64,000 nt of DNA from NCBI RefSeq assembly GCF_001438805.1, contig NZ_JQCF01000002.1, forward strand, positions 1 to 64,000, given 5' to 3'. Origin of the DNA: Companilactobacillus kimchiensis. GTDB taxonomy: Bacteria > Bacillota > Bacilli > Lactobacillales > Lactobacillaceae. The stretch's first letter is position 1, and every line of letters begins with the position of its first letter. The translations under genes and the position numbers were made by a program. This document shows positions 45,371 to 55,663 of this stretch, one piece after another. The notes under the pieces were generated by a model that had not been told where the DNA came from, ran no database searches, and saw only the letters and a program-made list of their open reading frames with translations.

Positions 45371-47194
45371 ATGGCAACTCGAATTCCGCAGGAATTCATT
45401 GATGAAGTTACCTCAAAGACTAATATTGTTGATGTTATTAGTAAGTACGTGCAATTAAAGAAGTCTGGTAAGAACTTGTTTGGACTCTGTCCGTTTCATG
45501 AAGAACGAACTCCTTCGTTTTCAATCGCAGAGGACAAGCAGATTTTTCACTGCTTTAGTTGTGGTCGTGGTGGTAATGTTTATAAGTTCATTATGGAGAT
45601 GGAGAATAAAAGTTTTCCAGAAGCCGTAATTGAAGTTGCACAGATGGGTAATATTTCAGTTCCAGATCAATACGAATCCAAGAATACTCAATACGAAAAT
45701 TCTGACAGTCGAACATTATTAAAGATGTATGCTGATGCGGCAAAGCTTTACAGTCACATTTTGATGAAGACTGAAAATGGTACGCAAGCTCTAAAGTACT
45801 TGAATGATCGTGATCTTGGTGATGATTTGATTGATACCTTTGGCATTGGTTATGCACCTAATAATAATAATTTATTATTACAATTCTTCAAAGATCGTGA
45901 TATCAGTGAAGATGTCCTACGTAAGTCAGGTCTGTTCGCTGAAAATCAGGAGGGTGAGTTATTTGATCGTTTTCGGGATCGAGTAATGATTCCAATTACT
46001 GATGAGTCAGGAAATATCATTGCTTTTTCTGGTCGGATTTTGGATAAGGAGGCTTCAACAGCCAAATATCTTAATAGTCCAGAAACGCCAATTTTTAATA
46101 AGGGTAAAACATTGTTTAATTTAAACAATGCCAAAAGAGAAATCCGTGAAAAAAGTAATGTGATTTTATTTGAAGGATTTATGGATGTTATTAGTGCTTA
46201 TAAAGCCGGTGTGACCAATGGTGTTGCATCTATGGGTACTAGTTTGACCGATCAACAACTGTACGTCTTGAGCCGCTTAACGGATAAAATCAATGTCTGT
46301 TATGATGGTGATGATCCGGGAGTTGAAGCCACATATCGTGCTTTGACACAGTTGACCGATGATCGTTTCACTTATGGTGTTATCAGTATTCCTGATAAAA
46401 AGGATCCTGATGAATATATCCGGAGTGAAGGGGCTGAAAAATTTCAAAATTTAACGAATAACGGTGTGCAAACGCCAATTTCCTTTATTTTGAATTACTT
46501 TAAGCGTAACTATAACTTAAATAATGAACATGATCAGTTAGAATTTTTGAATCAATCTTTGCATGAAATTGTGAAATTACAATCACCAGTTGAAATCGAT
46601 ATGTATGTTGGCCGAGTGGCTGACGAAATGCAAGTCTCTAAGGAAGCTATCAATAAAGAATTAGATGCACTGCGTCGTCAAGAAGCAATTCAGAAACCGG
46701 CTAATAACTATAAAGATGTTCAACAGAAAGCCTTGCAACAAGTTACGGCGACAGTTAAGCCTAAATACAATCGTTTGGAGAAATCGGAACGATACTTGCT
46801 GTATTGGGCAATCAACTATCCAGAAGTCAGAGTGAATTTGAAGGGTGACGGTTTTCGTTTTGTTCATCAGGATTATCAGCGAATATTTGATGCATTATTA
46901 GCATATGTGGAGCAAGAAGATATTAATGATGAAGTTAATGTCTCCGATTTCATGAATGTTTTAGATAATGACGATAAAAATTTGTTGGCTGAATTAGAAA
47001 TGATGAATATGCCTGATGAATATAGTGATCAAGAAATTGAAGACTATATCAACAATATTAAAAATTCTGATTTGGAGTCGCAATTGGCTGATATCAATGA
47101 ACAATTGAAGAAGGCAGCAGTGGTCGGTGATAATAAATTGCAATTAGATTTACTCAAGCAATTGGTTGAGGTTCGAAGAATCCTTAGCAATTAA
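45371..47194 (+). CDS. dnaG: DNA primase
   Basis: 607 residues from the ATG with AGGAGGTGA 5 nt upstream. N-terminal CHC2 zinc finger: CPFHEERTPSFSI then FHCFSCGRGG. The RNA-polymerase/Toprim core has VILFEGFMDVISAYKAG and NVCYDGDDPG as metal-binding acidic residues. A helicase-interacting C-terminal domain follows. It makes Okazaki-fragment primers. It heads the dnaG-rpoD operon. Confidence 0.97.
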   Translation: MATRIPQEFIDEVTSKTNIVDVISKYVQLKKSGKNLFGLCPFHEERTPSFSIAEDKQIFHCFSCGRGGNVYKFIMEMENKSFPEAVIEVAQMGNISVPDQYESKNTQYENSDSRTLLKMYADAAKLYSHILMKTENGTQALKYLNDRDLGDDLIDTFGIGYAPNNNNLLLQFFKDRDISEDVLRKSGLFAENQEGELFDRFRDRVMIPITDESGNIIAFSGRILDKEASTAKYLNSPETPIFNKGKTLFNLNNAKREIREKSNVILFEGFMDVISAYKAGVTNGVASMGTSLTDQQLYVLSRLTDKINVCYDGDDPGVEATYRALTQLTDDRFTYGVISIPDKKDPDEYIRSEGAEKFQNLTNNGVQTPISFILNYFKRNYNLNNEHDQLEFLNQSLHEIVKLQSPVEIDMYVGRVADEMQVSKEAINKELDALRRQEAIQKPANNYKDVQQKALQQVTATVKPKYNRLEKSERYLLYWAINYPEVRVNLKGDGFRFVHQDYQRIFDALLAYVEQEDINDEVNVSDFMNVLDNDDKNLLAELEMMNMPDEYSDQEIEDYINNIKNSDLESQLADINEQLKKAAVVGDNKLQLDLLKQLVEVRRILSN

Positions 47195-47214
47195 GCATAC
47201 TGGAGGAATAATAT

Positions 47215-48339
47215 ATGGCTACAAGAAAACCAGCAGTATCAAAAGAATTAAAAACTGCTACAAAAAAACTTATCAAAGATCTTAAAAAGACCGGTAAGAT
47301 TACTGAAGATGATCTTCAAGAAAAAATCATCAAGCCTTATAAACTTAAGGGTGATGCTTTAACTAACTTTGTTAGTGAACTTGAAGATGTCGGTATCGGT
47401 GTTGTTGATGATAAAGGTAATCCTAGTAAACTTGCACTTTTGAAAGAAAAGAAAGAAGCAAGTAAGGCAGCTACTAAGGCTAAAAAAGCTACTGCAGCCG
47501 CTACTGATATCAAAGTAAATGATCCAGTTCGGATGTATTTGAAGGAAATTGGTCGGGTTCCATTGCTTAATGCTCAACAAGAAGTTGATCTTGCTTTGAA
47601 GATCGAACAAGGTGATGAAGTTGCTAAACAAGCTTTAGCTGAAGCTAACCTTCGTTTGGTTGTTTCAATTGCTAAGAGATACGTTGGACGTGGTATGCAA
47701 TTCTTGGATTTAATTCAAGAAGGTAACATGGGTCTAATGAAGGCCGTTGAAAAGTTTGATTATCGACTAGGATTTAAGTTCTCAACTTATGCAACCTGGT
47801 GGATCAGACAGGCTATTACTCGTGCTATTGCCGATCAAGCTAGAACTATTCGTATCCCTGTTCACATGGTTGAAACTATCAACAAATTGATCAGAATTCA
47901 ACGTCAATTACTTCAAGATCTTGGTCGTGAACCACTTCCTGAAGAAATCGGTGCCGAAATGGATATGCCTACTGGTAAAGTCCGTGATATCTTGAAGATT
48001 GCTCAAGAACCAGTTTCATTGGAAACACCTATTGGTGAAGAGGATGACTCTCACTTAGGTGACTTCATTGAAGATTCTGATGCAACTAGTCCTGAAGATC
48101 ATGCCTCATATGAATTGTTGAAGGAACAACTTGAAAATGTTTTGGATACATTAACTGATCGTGAAGAAAATGTTCTACGTCTTCGTTTCGGATTAGATGA
48201 CGGACGTACTAGAACACTTGAAGAAGTTGGTAAAGTCTTTGGCGTTACTCGTGAGAGAATTCGTCAGATTGAGGCCAAAGCTTTGAGAAAGCTACGTCAT
48301 CCATCAAGATCTAAACAACTTAAAGATTTTCTTGAATAA
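47215..48339 (+). CDS. rpoD: Primary sigma factor (sigma-A/RpoD)
   Basis: 374 residues, short Firmicute form. Region 1.1 residues ~1-80. Then region 1.2 ([16 protein letters not shown]), region 2 ([20 protein letters not shown], then [17 protein letters not shown]), region 3, and region 4 ([31 protein letters not shown]). It is downstream of dnaG by 20 nt. Confidence 0.98.
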   Translation: MATRKPAVSKELKTATKKLIKDLKKTGKITEDDLQEKIIKPYKLKGDALTNFVSELEDVGIGVVDDKGNPSKLALLKEKKEASKAATKAKKATAAATDIKVNDPVRMYLKEIGRVPLLNAQQEVDLALKIEQGDEVAKQALAEANLRLVVSIAKRYVGRGMQFLDLIQEGNMGLMKAVEKFDYRLGFKFSTYATWWIRQAITRAIADQARTIRIPVHMVETINKLIRIQRQLLQDLGREPLPEEIGAEMDMPTGKVRDILKIAQEPVSLETPIGEEDDSHLGDFIEDSDATSPEDHASYELLKEQLENVLDTLTDREENVLRLRFGLDDGRTRTLEEVGKVFGVTRERIRQIEAKALRKLRHPSRSKQLKDFLE

Positions 48340-48353
48340 TATAGTAAAAAAAT

Positions 48354-48384
48354 TGAGGATTGCCCATGGGTGGTCCTCTTTTTC
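48354..48384 (+). terminator. Terminator of dnaG-rpoD
   Basis: GAGGA-CCC/GGG-TCCTC stem with a mismatched middle, followed by T5. Confidence 0.75.
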
Positions 48385-48514
48385 ATGTTAAAAGCCGTTG
48401 ATTGTTAGAAAACAAGACATATTTATAAATATGTTTCTGAAAATTAAGCTTTTTCGTTTATATTTTTTCAGAATTTGATTTACAATTAATATATCTATTT
48501 TTTTGGAGGATGTT

Positions 48515-49723
48515 ATGTTAGATAAAAAGATTTACGACGAAATATTTTCACGCTCATTCACTATTCCGATTAAGGTAGTTTTTTGGGACGGTAAAGAGAA
48601 GACTTATGGACCAGAAGGAAAATCTGATATAACGATTAAGTTTAATGAGAAAGTTCCTGTTTCTGAACTTGTAAAACATGCCACTCTAACATTGGGTGAA
48701 GCATATATGGACAAGAAGATTGAAATTGAAGGTTCAATTCAAAAATTGATTACTTCTGCTTATACTCAATCAGAAAGTTTTATGTCCAGTTTGAAATTAA
48801 AAAAATATATTCCTAAGTTCAGTCACACTGAAGAAGGAAATAAAAAAGAAATTCAAGAACACTATGATATTGGTAATAACTTTTATAAATTATGGCTTGA
48901 CGATACAATGACTTATTCATGTGCTTATTTCAGAACTCCTGAAGATACTTTGGAAGAAGCTCAAATGAACAAGGTTCATCATATTTTGAATAAATTAAAT
49001 ACTAAACCTGGCGAAACTATTCTTGATATCGGTTGTGGTTGGGGAACAATGATGTTCACTGCTGCTAAAGAGTATGGTTTAAAAGCTAAGGGTGTTACTC
49101 TTAGTCAAGAACAATATGATTTTGTTAACCAAAAGATCCAAGATGAAAATTTAACTGACCAGATGGAAGTTATGCTTGAAGATTATCGTGAAGTTAACGA
49201 AAAATTCGATCACGTTGTTTCTGTAGGGATGTTCGAACACGTTGGTAAGGAAAACTTGCCTGGTTACTTCCAAACAGTTAAGGATCTCTTAAAACCAAAT
49301 GGTAATGCTTTGATCCATGGTATTACTGGTCAGCATTACGGTGTTGGTGTCGATGCTTGGTTAGTTAAATATATCTTCCCAGGTGGTTACATTCCTGATC
49401 TTCAAGAAAATGTTGGTCATATTATGGATGCTAAACTACAAATTGATGACATTGAACCATTACGTCGTCATTATCAAAAGACAGTTGAAATTTGGGATCG
49501 TAATTTCAATAAGGTTAAAGATCAAGTTTATGAGATGTATGGTGATCGTTTTGTCCGTATGTGGGACTTGTATCTTCAAGCCTGTGCCGCATCATTTGAA
49601 AGTGGTAACATTGATGTAATTCAATTCTTACTAACAAATGGACCTAGTGGTTCAGCTATGCCTATGACACGTGAATATATGACAGATTTAGACAAAAAGA
49701 CTGTAGCTAAGGTTGCAGAATAG
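48515..49723 (+). CDS. cfa: Cyclopropane-fatty-acyl-phospholipid synthase
   Basis: 402 residues from the ATG with TTGGAGG upstream. It methylenates membrane lipid double bonds using [51 protein letters not shown] (SAM loop), GVTLSQEQ and [16 protein letters not shown] are diagnostic. It has its own promoter region and is followed by trmK after 8 nt. Confidence 0.96.
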   Translation: MLDKKIYDEIFSRSFTIPIKVVFWDGKEKTYGPEGKSDITIKFNEKVPVSELVKHATLTLGEAYMDKKIEIEGSIQKLITSAYTQSESFMSSLKLKKYIPKFSHTEEGNKKEIQEHYDIGNNFYKLWLDDTMTYSCAYFRTPEDTLEEAQMNKVHHILNKLNTKPGETILDIGCGWGTMMFTAAKEYGLKAKGVTLSQEQYDFVNQKIQDENLTDQMEVMLEDYREVNEKFDHVVSVGMFEHVGKENLPGYFQTVKDLLKPNGNALIHGITGQHYGVGVDAWLVKYIFPGGYIPDLQENVGHIMDAKLQIDDIEPLRRHYQKTVEIWDRNFNKVKDQVYEMYGDRFVRMWDLYLQACAASFESGNIDVIQFLLTNGPSGSAMPMTREYMTDLDKKTVAKVAE

Positions 49724-49731
49724 AGGTTAAA

Positions 49732-50424
49732 GTGACTTTACTTTCAAAAAGATTACAAGCCGTTTACCAAATGGTTGATAATAATTCTAGAGTAGCTGAT
49801 ATTGGATCGGATCATGCCTACTTACCAGTTGAATTAATTGAGCAAAAAGTTGCTCTATATGCAATTGCTGGTGAAGTTGCTAAAGGACCAATGTCACGTT
49901 CGAAAGAGGACGTGGAAAAGTTTGGGCTCAGTAACAAAATTGATGTTCGTCTAGGTGATGGTTTAGCTGTTATCGAAGCTAACGATCAGATTGATACGGT
50001 AGTGATTGCTGGTATGGGTGGAATTTTAATTCAAAGTATTTTGACTCGAGCAACCGTTGAACAATTATCAAATGTTAAAACGCTGATTTTACAACCTAAT
50101 ATTGGCGAACCCCTTGTGCGTCATTGGTTAGTTGAGAATAATTTTCAAATAGTCGATGAAGATATTATTGCTGAAGATCATCACGTCTATGAAATCATTA
50201 AGGCTAACAAAGTCACTGAACCAATTTCTTTGACTGAACCTGAATTTTTGATGGGCCCAGTTTTGATGCAAAAGAAAACACCAACTTTTGTCGCTAAATG
50301 GCAACATAAGTTAGATGGTTACCACAAAGCAACTGCTAATATGTTGCATGCTAAAAAGGTCGATCAGTTAAAAATTGATGCAATGAACCAATCTATTAAA
50401 TATATTGAGGAGACGTTACTATGA
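49732..50424 (+). CDS. trmK: tRNA (adenine(22)-N1)-methyltransferase
   Basis: 230 residues, GTG start with GAGG upstream. Methylates A22 of tRNA in the D-arm. LSKRLQAVYQMVDNNSRVAD then IGSDHAYLPVELIEQ gives the SAM site, and TVVIAGMGGILIQSIL with LQPNIGE the catalytic region. It overlaps the Nif3-like gene by 4 nt (ATGA), the usual Firmicute pair. Confidence 0.94.
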   Translation: MTLLSKRLQAVYQMVDNNSRVADIGSDHAYLPVELIEQKVALYAIAGEVAKGPMSRSKEDVEKFGLSNKIDVRLGDGLAVIEANDQIDTVVIAGMGGILIQSILTRATVEQLSNVKTLILQPNIGEPLVRHWLVENNFQIVDEDIIAEDHHVYEIIKANKVTEPISLTEPEFLMGPVLMQKKTPTFVAKWQHKLDGYHKATANMLHAKKVDQLKIDAMNQSIKYIEETLL

Positions 50425-51215
50425 TAGTTAATGTTCAAGATATTATTAATCGAATGGAAGAATTTGCTCCATTATCAATTAAAATGGACGGTGATCCCAC
50501 TGGTTTTCAAATAGGTGACCGAAAACAGACAGTCCATCGAGTAATGACCACTTTAGATGTTCGTCCCAATGTGGTTACTGAAGCTATTGATAAAAAAGTT
50601 GATTTGATTTTGGCACATCATCCAGTGATGTTCCATGCAGCTCATAATTTAGATTTGGCTTCACCACAAAATAAGATGTATCGTGATTTGTTAGCTAATA
50701 ATATTTCAGTTTATGCTAGTCATACCAACCTTGATAAAGCTCATGGGGGGATGAATGATTGGTTGATGGAAGAATTGGGTCTACAAAACGTGCGTTTTTT
50801 GGATGAAGACGATGATTATTCGATTGGTCGAATGGGTGATTTAAAGGAACCAATGGAATTGGTTGATTTTGCTAAGATGGTTCGTGATGCTTATCATTTG
50901 AAGAACTTGCGTTATGTTAAGTCAGATCTTGGCCAAAAGGTCTCTAAAGTAGCGATTATTGGTGGAGACGCTGGTAAATTCTATCCTGAGGTCTTAAAAG
51001 CCGGAGCGGATACCTTTATTACAGGTGACGTTTATTATCATACAGCGCACGATATGATGGCTAATGGCTTGAATGTAGTTGATCCTGGGCACCATGTTGA
51101 AGCAATCTTTATAAAAGAAATGGCTGATCTATTAAATGATTGGAAAAAGTCCAGTAAATGGGACTTAGATATAGTACAATCGGATGTAGATACAGAACCA
51201 TATAATTTTTTATAG
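50421..51215 (+). CDS. Nif3-like dinuclear metal center protein (YqfO type)
   Basis: 264 residues. Metal-binding motifs LILAHHPVMFHAAHNL near residue 67, YASHTNLDKAHGGMND, and the late VDPGHHVEAIFIKEMADLL. The short form lacks the central insert of long YqfO proteins. Exact activity is not established. It is coupled to trmK. Confidence 0.92.
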   Translation: MIVNVQDIINRMEEFAPLSIKMDGDPTGFQIGDRKQTVHRVMTTLDVRPNVVTEAIDKKVDLILAHHPVMFHAAHNLDLASPQNKMYRDLLANNISVYASHTNLDKAHGGMNDWLMEELGLQNVRFLDEDDDYSIGRMGDLKEPMELVDFAKMVRDAYHLKNLRYVKSDLGQKVSKVAIIGGDAGKFYPEVLKAGADTFITGDVYYHTAHDMMANGLNVVDPGHHVEAIFIKEMADLLNDWKKSSKWDLDIVQSDVDTEPYNFL

Positions 51216-51228
51216 GGAGAGTATAAAA

Positions 51229-52473
51229 ATGTCAATAAAATATGAAAAATTGATTCCTCGTTTCTTGGGATATGTTAAGCAGAATACTCGTTCAGACGAG
51301 AATTCAACCACAATTCCTTCAACTGAAAGACAAACTGTTTTTCTCAAGAAGTTGGTTGATGAATTAAATGAAATTGGCTTGAAAGACGTTAAAATTCGTA
51401 AAGTTGATTCATATTTAACAGCTGAATTGCCTTCTAATTTAGATTATGATGTTCCAGTTTTAGGATTGATCTCACATATTGATACAGCTGATTTTAATTC
51501 AGAAAATATCAAGCCCAAGATTGTTGAAAATTATGATGGCAAGAGTGTTATTAAACTTGATGCCGATGGTCAATATACTCTTGACCCAGCTATTTTCCCT
51601 TCATTGAAAAACTATGCTGGTCAAACTTTAATTACTGCCAGTGGCGATACGCTTTTAGGTTCTGATGATAAATCAGGTGTTTCTGAGATTATCACAACCA
51701 TGGAGTACTTGCTAGCTCATCCAGAAATCAAACATGGTAAGATCAAGATTGGTTTGGGACCAGATGAAGAAATTGGTACTGGTGCTAAGAACTTTGATGT
51801 TAAAGACTTCGGAGCTGATTTTGCTTACACAGTTGATGGTGGACCTGTTGGTCAACTTGAATACGAAACATTTTCCGCTGCTGGTTTAAAAGTTCATATT
51901 ACTGGTAAGGATGTTCATCCTTCAGGTGCTAAGAATATTATGATCAACTCGTTATTGATTGCTAATGAGTTCCAAAGTGCTTTACCAGCTGACGAAGTGC
52001 CAGAAAGGACTGATGGTCGCCAAGGATTCTTCTTGTTATGTGATCAAGCCGGTTCAATTGATCATACTGATATGTCATATATCATCCGTGACTTTGAACG
52101 TTCTGGTTTGGAAGATCGTAAGAACAAGGTCACTGAAATCGTTAAACAATTAAATGCTAAGTACGGTGAAGGTACTGTTAAAATCGATATGGCTGATCAA
52201 TATTACAACATGATCGATGTTATGAAAGATCATATGGACGTTGTTAAGATTGCTGAACAAGCTATGAAGAATCTTAATATTGAACCTGATGAAGCTCCTG
52301 TTCGTGGTGGTACAGATGGTTCAACAATTTCCTTCATGGGTCTACCAACACCAAACTTGTTTGCTGGTGGCGAAAATATGCATGGACGCTTCGAATATGT
52401 TTCTGAAGAAGCAATGGAAAAAGCTGTTGATGTTGTCCTTGAAATTATTAAATTGAATTCTGAAAAGAAATAA
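51229..52473 (+). CDS. pepT: Peptidase T (tripeptidase)
   Basis: 414 residues, M20 family. Zinc-site text: LGLISHIDTADFNSENIKPK, then TASGDTLLGSDDKSGVSEII (bridging Asp), KIGLGPDEEIGTGAKNFD (Glu pair), YTVDGGPVGQLEYETF and VRGGTDGSTISFMGLPTPNL (His-type end GGENMHGRFE). It releases N-terminal residues of tripeptides. GGGAG precedes the ATG. A terminator follows. Confidence 0.95.
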   Translation: MSIKYEKLIPRFLGYVKQNTRSDENSTTIPSTERQTVFLKKLVDELNEIGLKDVKIRKVDSYLTAELPSNLDYDVPVLGLISHIDTADFNSENIKPKIVENYDGKSVIKLDADGQYTLDPAIFPSLKNYAGQTLITASGDTLLGSDDKSGVSEIITTMEYLLAHPEIKHGKIKIGLGPDEEIGTGAKNFDVKDFGADFAYTVDGGPVGQLEYETFSAAGLKVHITGKDVHPSGAKNIMINSLLIANEFQSALPADEVPERTDGRQGFFLLCDQAGSIDHTDMSYIIRDFERSGLEDRKNKVTEIVKQLNAKYGEGTVKIDMADQYYNMIDVMKDHMDVVKIAEQAMKNLNIEPDEAPVRGGTDGSTISFMGLPTPNLFAGGENMHGRFEYVSEEAMEKAVDVVLEIIKLNSEKK

Positions 52474-52486
52474 TAGTAACTAATAT

Positions 52487-52534
52487 AAAGCACCCTTTAG
52501 ATTGGAGTAATCCAAATTTAAAGGGTGCTTTTTT
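52487..52534 (+). terminator. Terminator of pepT
   Basis: AAAGCACCCTTTA/TAAAGGGTGCTTT stem with an inner TTGGA/TCCAA pairing, then T6. Confidence 0.92.
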
Positions 52535-52615
52535 GATTATTAAAATTATTATTTCAAAGTATAAATGTACGAATGTTTCATTTTTTGTTCTTAATATAAA
52601 CAATATGAAAAAATG

Positions 52616-52644
52616 TTGCATTTAATTTAAAGTGAGGTTATAAT
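52616..52644 (+). promoter_or_regulatory. Promoter of the PTS/murQ locus
   Basis: -35 TTGCAT (52616-52621), 17-nt spacer, perfect -10 TATAAT (52639-52644). Confidence 0.85.
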
Positions 52645-52650
52645 TCATTT

Positions 52651-52668
52651 TGTAGAAAACGTTTACAA
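52651..52668. promoter_or_regulatory. cre-like site (CcpA) at the PTS promoter start
   Basis: TGTAGAAAACGTTTACAA reads on the minus strand as TTGTAAACGTTTTCTACA, matching the cre consensus (TGTAANCGNTTNCA) at most positions. It sits at the predicted transcription start, where CcpA would block transcription, so the locus is likely under carbon catabolite repression. Confidence 0.75.
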
Positions 52669-52691
52669 AAAATGAAAAGGAGATACATATT

Positions 52692-53510
52692 ATGACAGTT
52701 TCTTTTGGCATTATTATTGTTTTATGTGTTTATGTAGCGTTGGCTGTATTGGATCAGATTTCATTACAGTTAGGACCATACTCACCACTGTTTGGTGGAG
52801 CAATTACAGGATTAGTTATGGGCGATTTAAAAACTGGATTGATGGTTGGAGCCACCTTACAACTAATGACATTAGGAGTCGCAACATTTGGCGGAGCAAC
52901 AGTTCCAGATTTCTTAACAGGTTCAGTTATGGGTACGGCATATGCAATTTTAGCCAATAAAGGAGCATCATATGGTATTGGTTTAGCGGTGCCAATTGGT
53001 TTACTACTGACCCAAACGGATATTTTGGCTCGTATGGCAAATACATTCTTCCAACACAGAGCTGATCGTTTTGCTGAAGAAGGTAATTATAGAAAAGTTG
53101 AATTACAAAATATTTGGGGTACGATTCCTTGGATTCTTTCAAGAATACTGCCCGTTGCAATAGGATTATTCTTTGGTCAAAGCGTTGTTTCGGCCATCAA
53201 CAGTTTTATTCCAGCTTGGTTCATGGATGGTCTTAAAACGGCTGGCTTAATTCTTCCGGCAATGGGAATTGCAATCTTAATGCGGTACTTACCAATTAAA
53301 AAATATTTCCCATTCTTCATTATTGGTTTTGTAATGATGGCATACGGTGGTAAGAACTTCTCAATTCTTGGTTCCGCGCTTGTTGGCTTGGCTATGGCTG
53401 CAATTTATGTCATTTTTAAAAACAAACCAACAAGTCCCGTAACAACATCTGGAACAGATAGTAGTGAAAATGATGATTCTGATGATGACGAGGTAGAAAT
53501 TGATGAATAA
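52692..53510 (+). CDS. PTS mannose/sorbose-family EIIC component
   Basis: 272 residues. Membrane channel component with about seven helices: YSPLFGGAITGLVMGDLKTG, LMVGATLQLMTLGVATFGGA and TVPDFLTGSVMGTAYAI are typical of mannose-family EIIC. The C-terminus is an unusual Ser/Asp/Glu-rich tail from about residue 250. Its end overlaps the EIID start. AAGGAG stands before the ATG. Confidence 0.93.
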   Translation: MTVSFGIIIVLCVYVALAVLDQISLQLGPYSPLFGGAITGLVMGDLKTGLMVGATLQLMTLGVATFGGATVPDFLTGSVMGTAYAILANKGASYGIGLAVPIGLLLTQTDILARMANTFFQHRADRFAEEGNYRKVELQNIWGTIPWILSRILPVAIGLFFGQSVVSAINSFIPAWFMDGLKTAGLILPAMGIAILMRYLPIKKYFPFFIIGFVMMAYGGKNFSILGSALVGLAMAAIYVIFKNKPTSPVTTSGTDSSENDDSDDDEVEIDE

Positions 53511-54303
53511 ATTAACTGATAAGGACATAAAAAAAGTATATTGGCGTAATCTGTTTGGACTTCAATGGGGGTGGAATTATGAACGTATGCAAGGACTAGG
53601 ATATTCTTGGGTTATTATGCCAGCATTAAAGAGATTGTATAAAGACGATAAAGAACAAATGAAAACAGCTTTAAAGACTCAATTAGGTTTCTTTAATACA
53701 AGTCAACCAATGTCGCATTTGATTATTGGAGCTGATATGGGTATTGAAGAGAAAACGGGGATGTCAGATCCAGAAGCAATTGTTGGTCTGAAAACTGGTT
53801 TGATGGGACCATTTGCTGGAGTAGGGGATACGATTTTCTTAGCAATATACAGAGCTATTGTGTTTTCAATTGCATCATATATGGCTCTTTCAGGATCTGC
53901 TTTAGGTCTGTTATTACCAATTATTGCTGGAGCGGCAATTCTTTGGGTAAGGTATAAGTTCACATGGATAGGATATCAACAAGGAACTAAATTGGCCACG
54001 GAGTTTGCTGGTAGAATGAAGATTTTGACAGAAGGGGCATCTATCCTTGGCTTGACGGTAGTTGGAGCTCTGATTCCTTCAGTCATTAATTATTCATTGG
54101 ATCTTAAATATCAAATGGGTAAGGTGACCTTGAATATTGATGACATGTTGAATCAAATACTTCCTTCACTCGTTCCGTTAGCAATTGTTATGTTTTCATA
54201 TTGGTTATTAGGAAAAAAGAAGATGAATTCAACAAGATTGATTTTTGTATTAATTGCTTTAGGGATGGTATTAGGTAATTTGAAACGCATTTTTGGAATG
54301 TAA
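53503..54303 (+). CDS. PTS mannose/sorbose-family EIID component
   Basis: 266 residues. NLFGLQWGWNYERMQGLGYS, QLGFFNTSQPMSHLIIGADM, AIVGLKTGLMGPFAGVGDTI and a helical C-terminus match EIID. It pairs with EIIC to carry the sugar. The ATG is preceded by CGAGG within the end of the EIIC gene. No EIIA gene is present nearby, so that function must come from elsewhere. Confidence 0.93.
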   Translation: MNKLTDKDIKKVYWRNLFGLQWGWNYERMQGLGYSWVIMPALKRLYKDDKEQMKTALKTQLGFFNTSQPMSHLIIGADMGIEEKTGMSDPEAIVGLKTGLMGPFAGVGDTIFLAIYRAIVFSIASYMALSGSALGLLLPIIAGAAILWVRYKFTWIGYQQGTKLATEFAGRMKILTEGASILGLTVVGALIPSVINYSLDLKYQMGKVTLNIDDMLNQILPSLVPLAIVMFSYWLLGKKKMNSTRLIFVLIALGMVLGNLKRIFGM

Positions 54304-54324
54304 TTTATTTAGGAGGATATTATT

Positions 54325-54801
54325 ATGGGCATTATTCATGCAAGAGTTGATGAAAGACTGATTCACGGACAAGTAGCGACAGTTTGGACAAACTTAATTG
54401 GAGCAAGTCGTATCATTGTTGTTAATGACAAGGTAGTACATGATAAGATGCAAATTGGTGCTCTAAAGTTAGCTAAACCAACTGGGGTTAAACTTTCTAT
54501 ATTATCAGTTAGAAAGGGTATTGAAAATATTAAAAATGGTAAATATGATGAAGATAATGCATTTTTAATTACACGAAATATTCAAGATATGAGAACATTA
54601 ATTGATGGCGGAATTGAACTTGAAAAATTCAATGTTGGAAATATATCAGCTAAGCCTGGATCAAAGGCCATTAAAAAGTCAGTCGCATTAACGGACGAAG
54701 ATATTAATGATATTAAACATTTGCTTGATAATGGAGTACAAATTACCGCACAAATGTTACCAGGTGAAAGTGATGTTTCTATTGAAGCTTTCTTAAAATA
54801 A
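54325..54801 (+). CDS. PTS mannose/sorbose-family EIIB component
   Basis: 158 residues. ARVDERLIHGQVATVW at residues 6-21 contains the phosphorylated His (IHGQV). The rest fits the EIIB fold. It phosphorylates the sugar during uptake. AGGAGG precedes the ATG. Confidence 0.94.
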   Translation: MGIIHARVDERLIHGQVATVWTNLIGASRIIVVNDKVVHDKMQIGALKLAKPTGVKLSILSVRKGIENIKNGKYDEDNAFLITRNIQDMRTLIDGGIELEKFNVGNISAKPGSKAIKKSVALTDEDINDIKHLLDNGVQITAQMLPGESDVSIEAFLK

Positions 54802-54816
54802 TAGGCGGTGGTTACA

Positions 54817-55653
54817 GTGATCTTAGAAAAAATAGAACAGCAATATAAATCTTTGAGTAAACAACAAAAGAAACTAGCAGACTTTATTCTCAAAAATCCA
54901 AACGATATCATTAGTTTAACGTCAAAGGAAGTTGGAGAAAAAGCAGATGTATCAACAGCAACGGTTGTCAGATTTGCACAGCAACAAGGATTAGATACTT
55001 TTGCTGACTTAAAAATAGCAATTGCCAGTCAATTGTCATCAGGTAAAGTAATAGTCGATGCAGTTATTGATAGAAATGATTCAACTAAAGTTATGTCTGA
55101 AAAATTGGAACAGGTTTATGCATCGAGTGTCCAAAAGTCTTATGCAATGTTAAAAATTGCTGATATTGATAAATCAGTTAAGTTAATTAATGCAGCAAAT
55201 AATATCTACATTCTCGGCGTAGGGACGTCAGGATTGATTGCATACGATCTCTATCATAAATTTAATCGTTATGGAATTAAAACTTTTTATGAAACAGATT
55301 CACACATGAATCTTGAGTTTTTGACAAGTGCTACCAAGGATGATGTTGTTATTGCTATTTCATATTCTGGGAAAACAAAAGAAGTTGCCGTGGGAACGGA
55401 ATATGCCTTTGAAAATAAAATACCAGTAATTTCAATTACAAGGACAGATTCAAACTTAATCAATTCCAGTAACGTTGTTTTAGGTGTACCTGATAACGAG
55501 AGGACAATTAGAGTTGCCGCAATTGCTTCGAAGCTTTCGACAATGTACGTAGCTGATTTGTTATTTATTAGCATCATGCAAGAGCGTTTTGGGATGATGA
55601 AAGATTCAGCAATACGGACGAATCAATTAGTTAATAAATTGAAGGATAAGTAG
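54817..55653 (+). CDS. RpiR/MurR family transcriptional regulator
   Basis: 278 residues from GTG, with AGGCGGTGG upstream. N-terminal HTH: SKQQKKLADFILKNPNDIIS, then SKEVGEKADVSTATVVRFAQ. C-terminal SIS domain (about 120-260): NIYILGVGTSGLIAYDLYHK, then VVIAISYSGKTKEVA. It senses a phosphosugar. Followed by murQ, so MurNAc-6-P is the likely signal (MurR type), and it probably regulates this locus. Confidence 0.9.
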   Translation: MILEKIEQQYKSLSKQQKKLADFILKNPNDIISLTSKEVGEKADVSTATVVRFAQQQGLDTFADLKIAIASQLSSGKVIVDAVIDRNDSTKVMSEKLEQVYASSVQKSYAMLKIADIDKSVKLINAANNIYILGVGTSGLIAYDLYHKFNRYGIKTFYETDSHMNLEFLTSATKDDVVIAISYSGKTKEVAVGTEYAFENKIPVISITRTDSNLINSSNVVLGVPDNERTIRVAAIASKLSTMYVADLLFISIMQERFGMMKDSAIRTNQLVNKLKDK

Positions 55654-55663
55654 GTGAAGTTCA

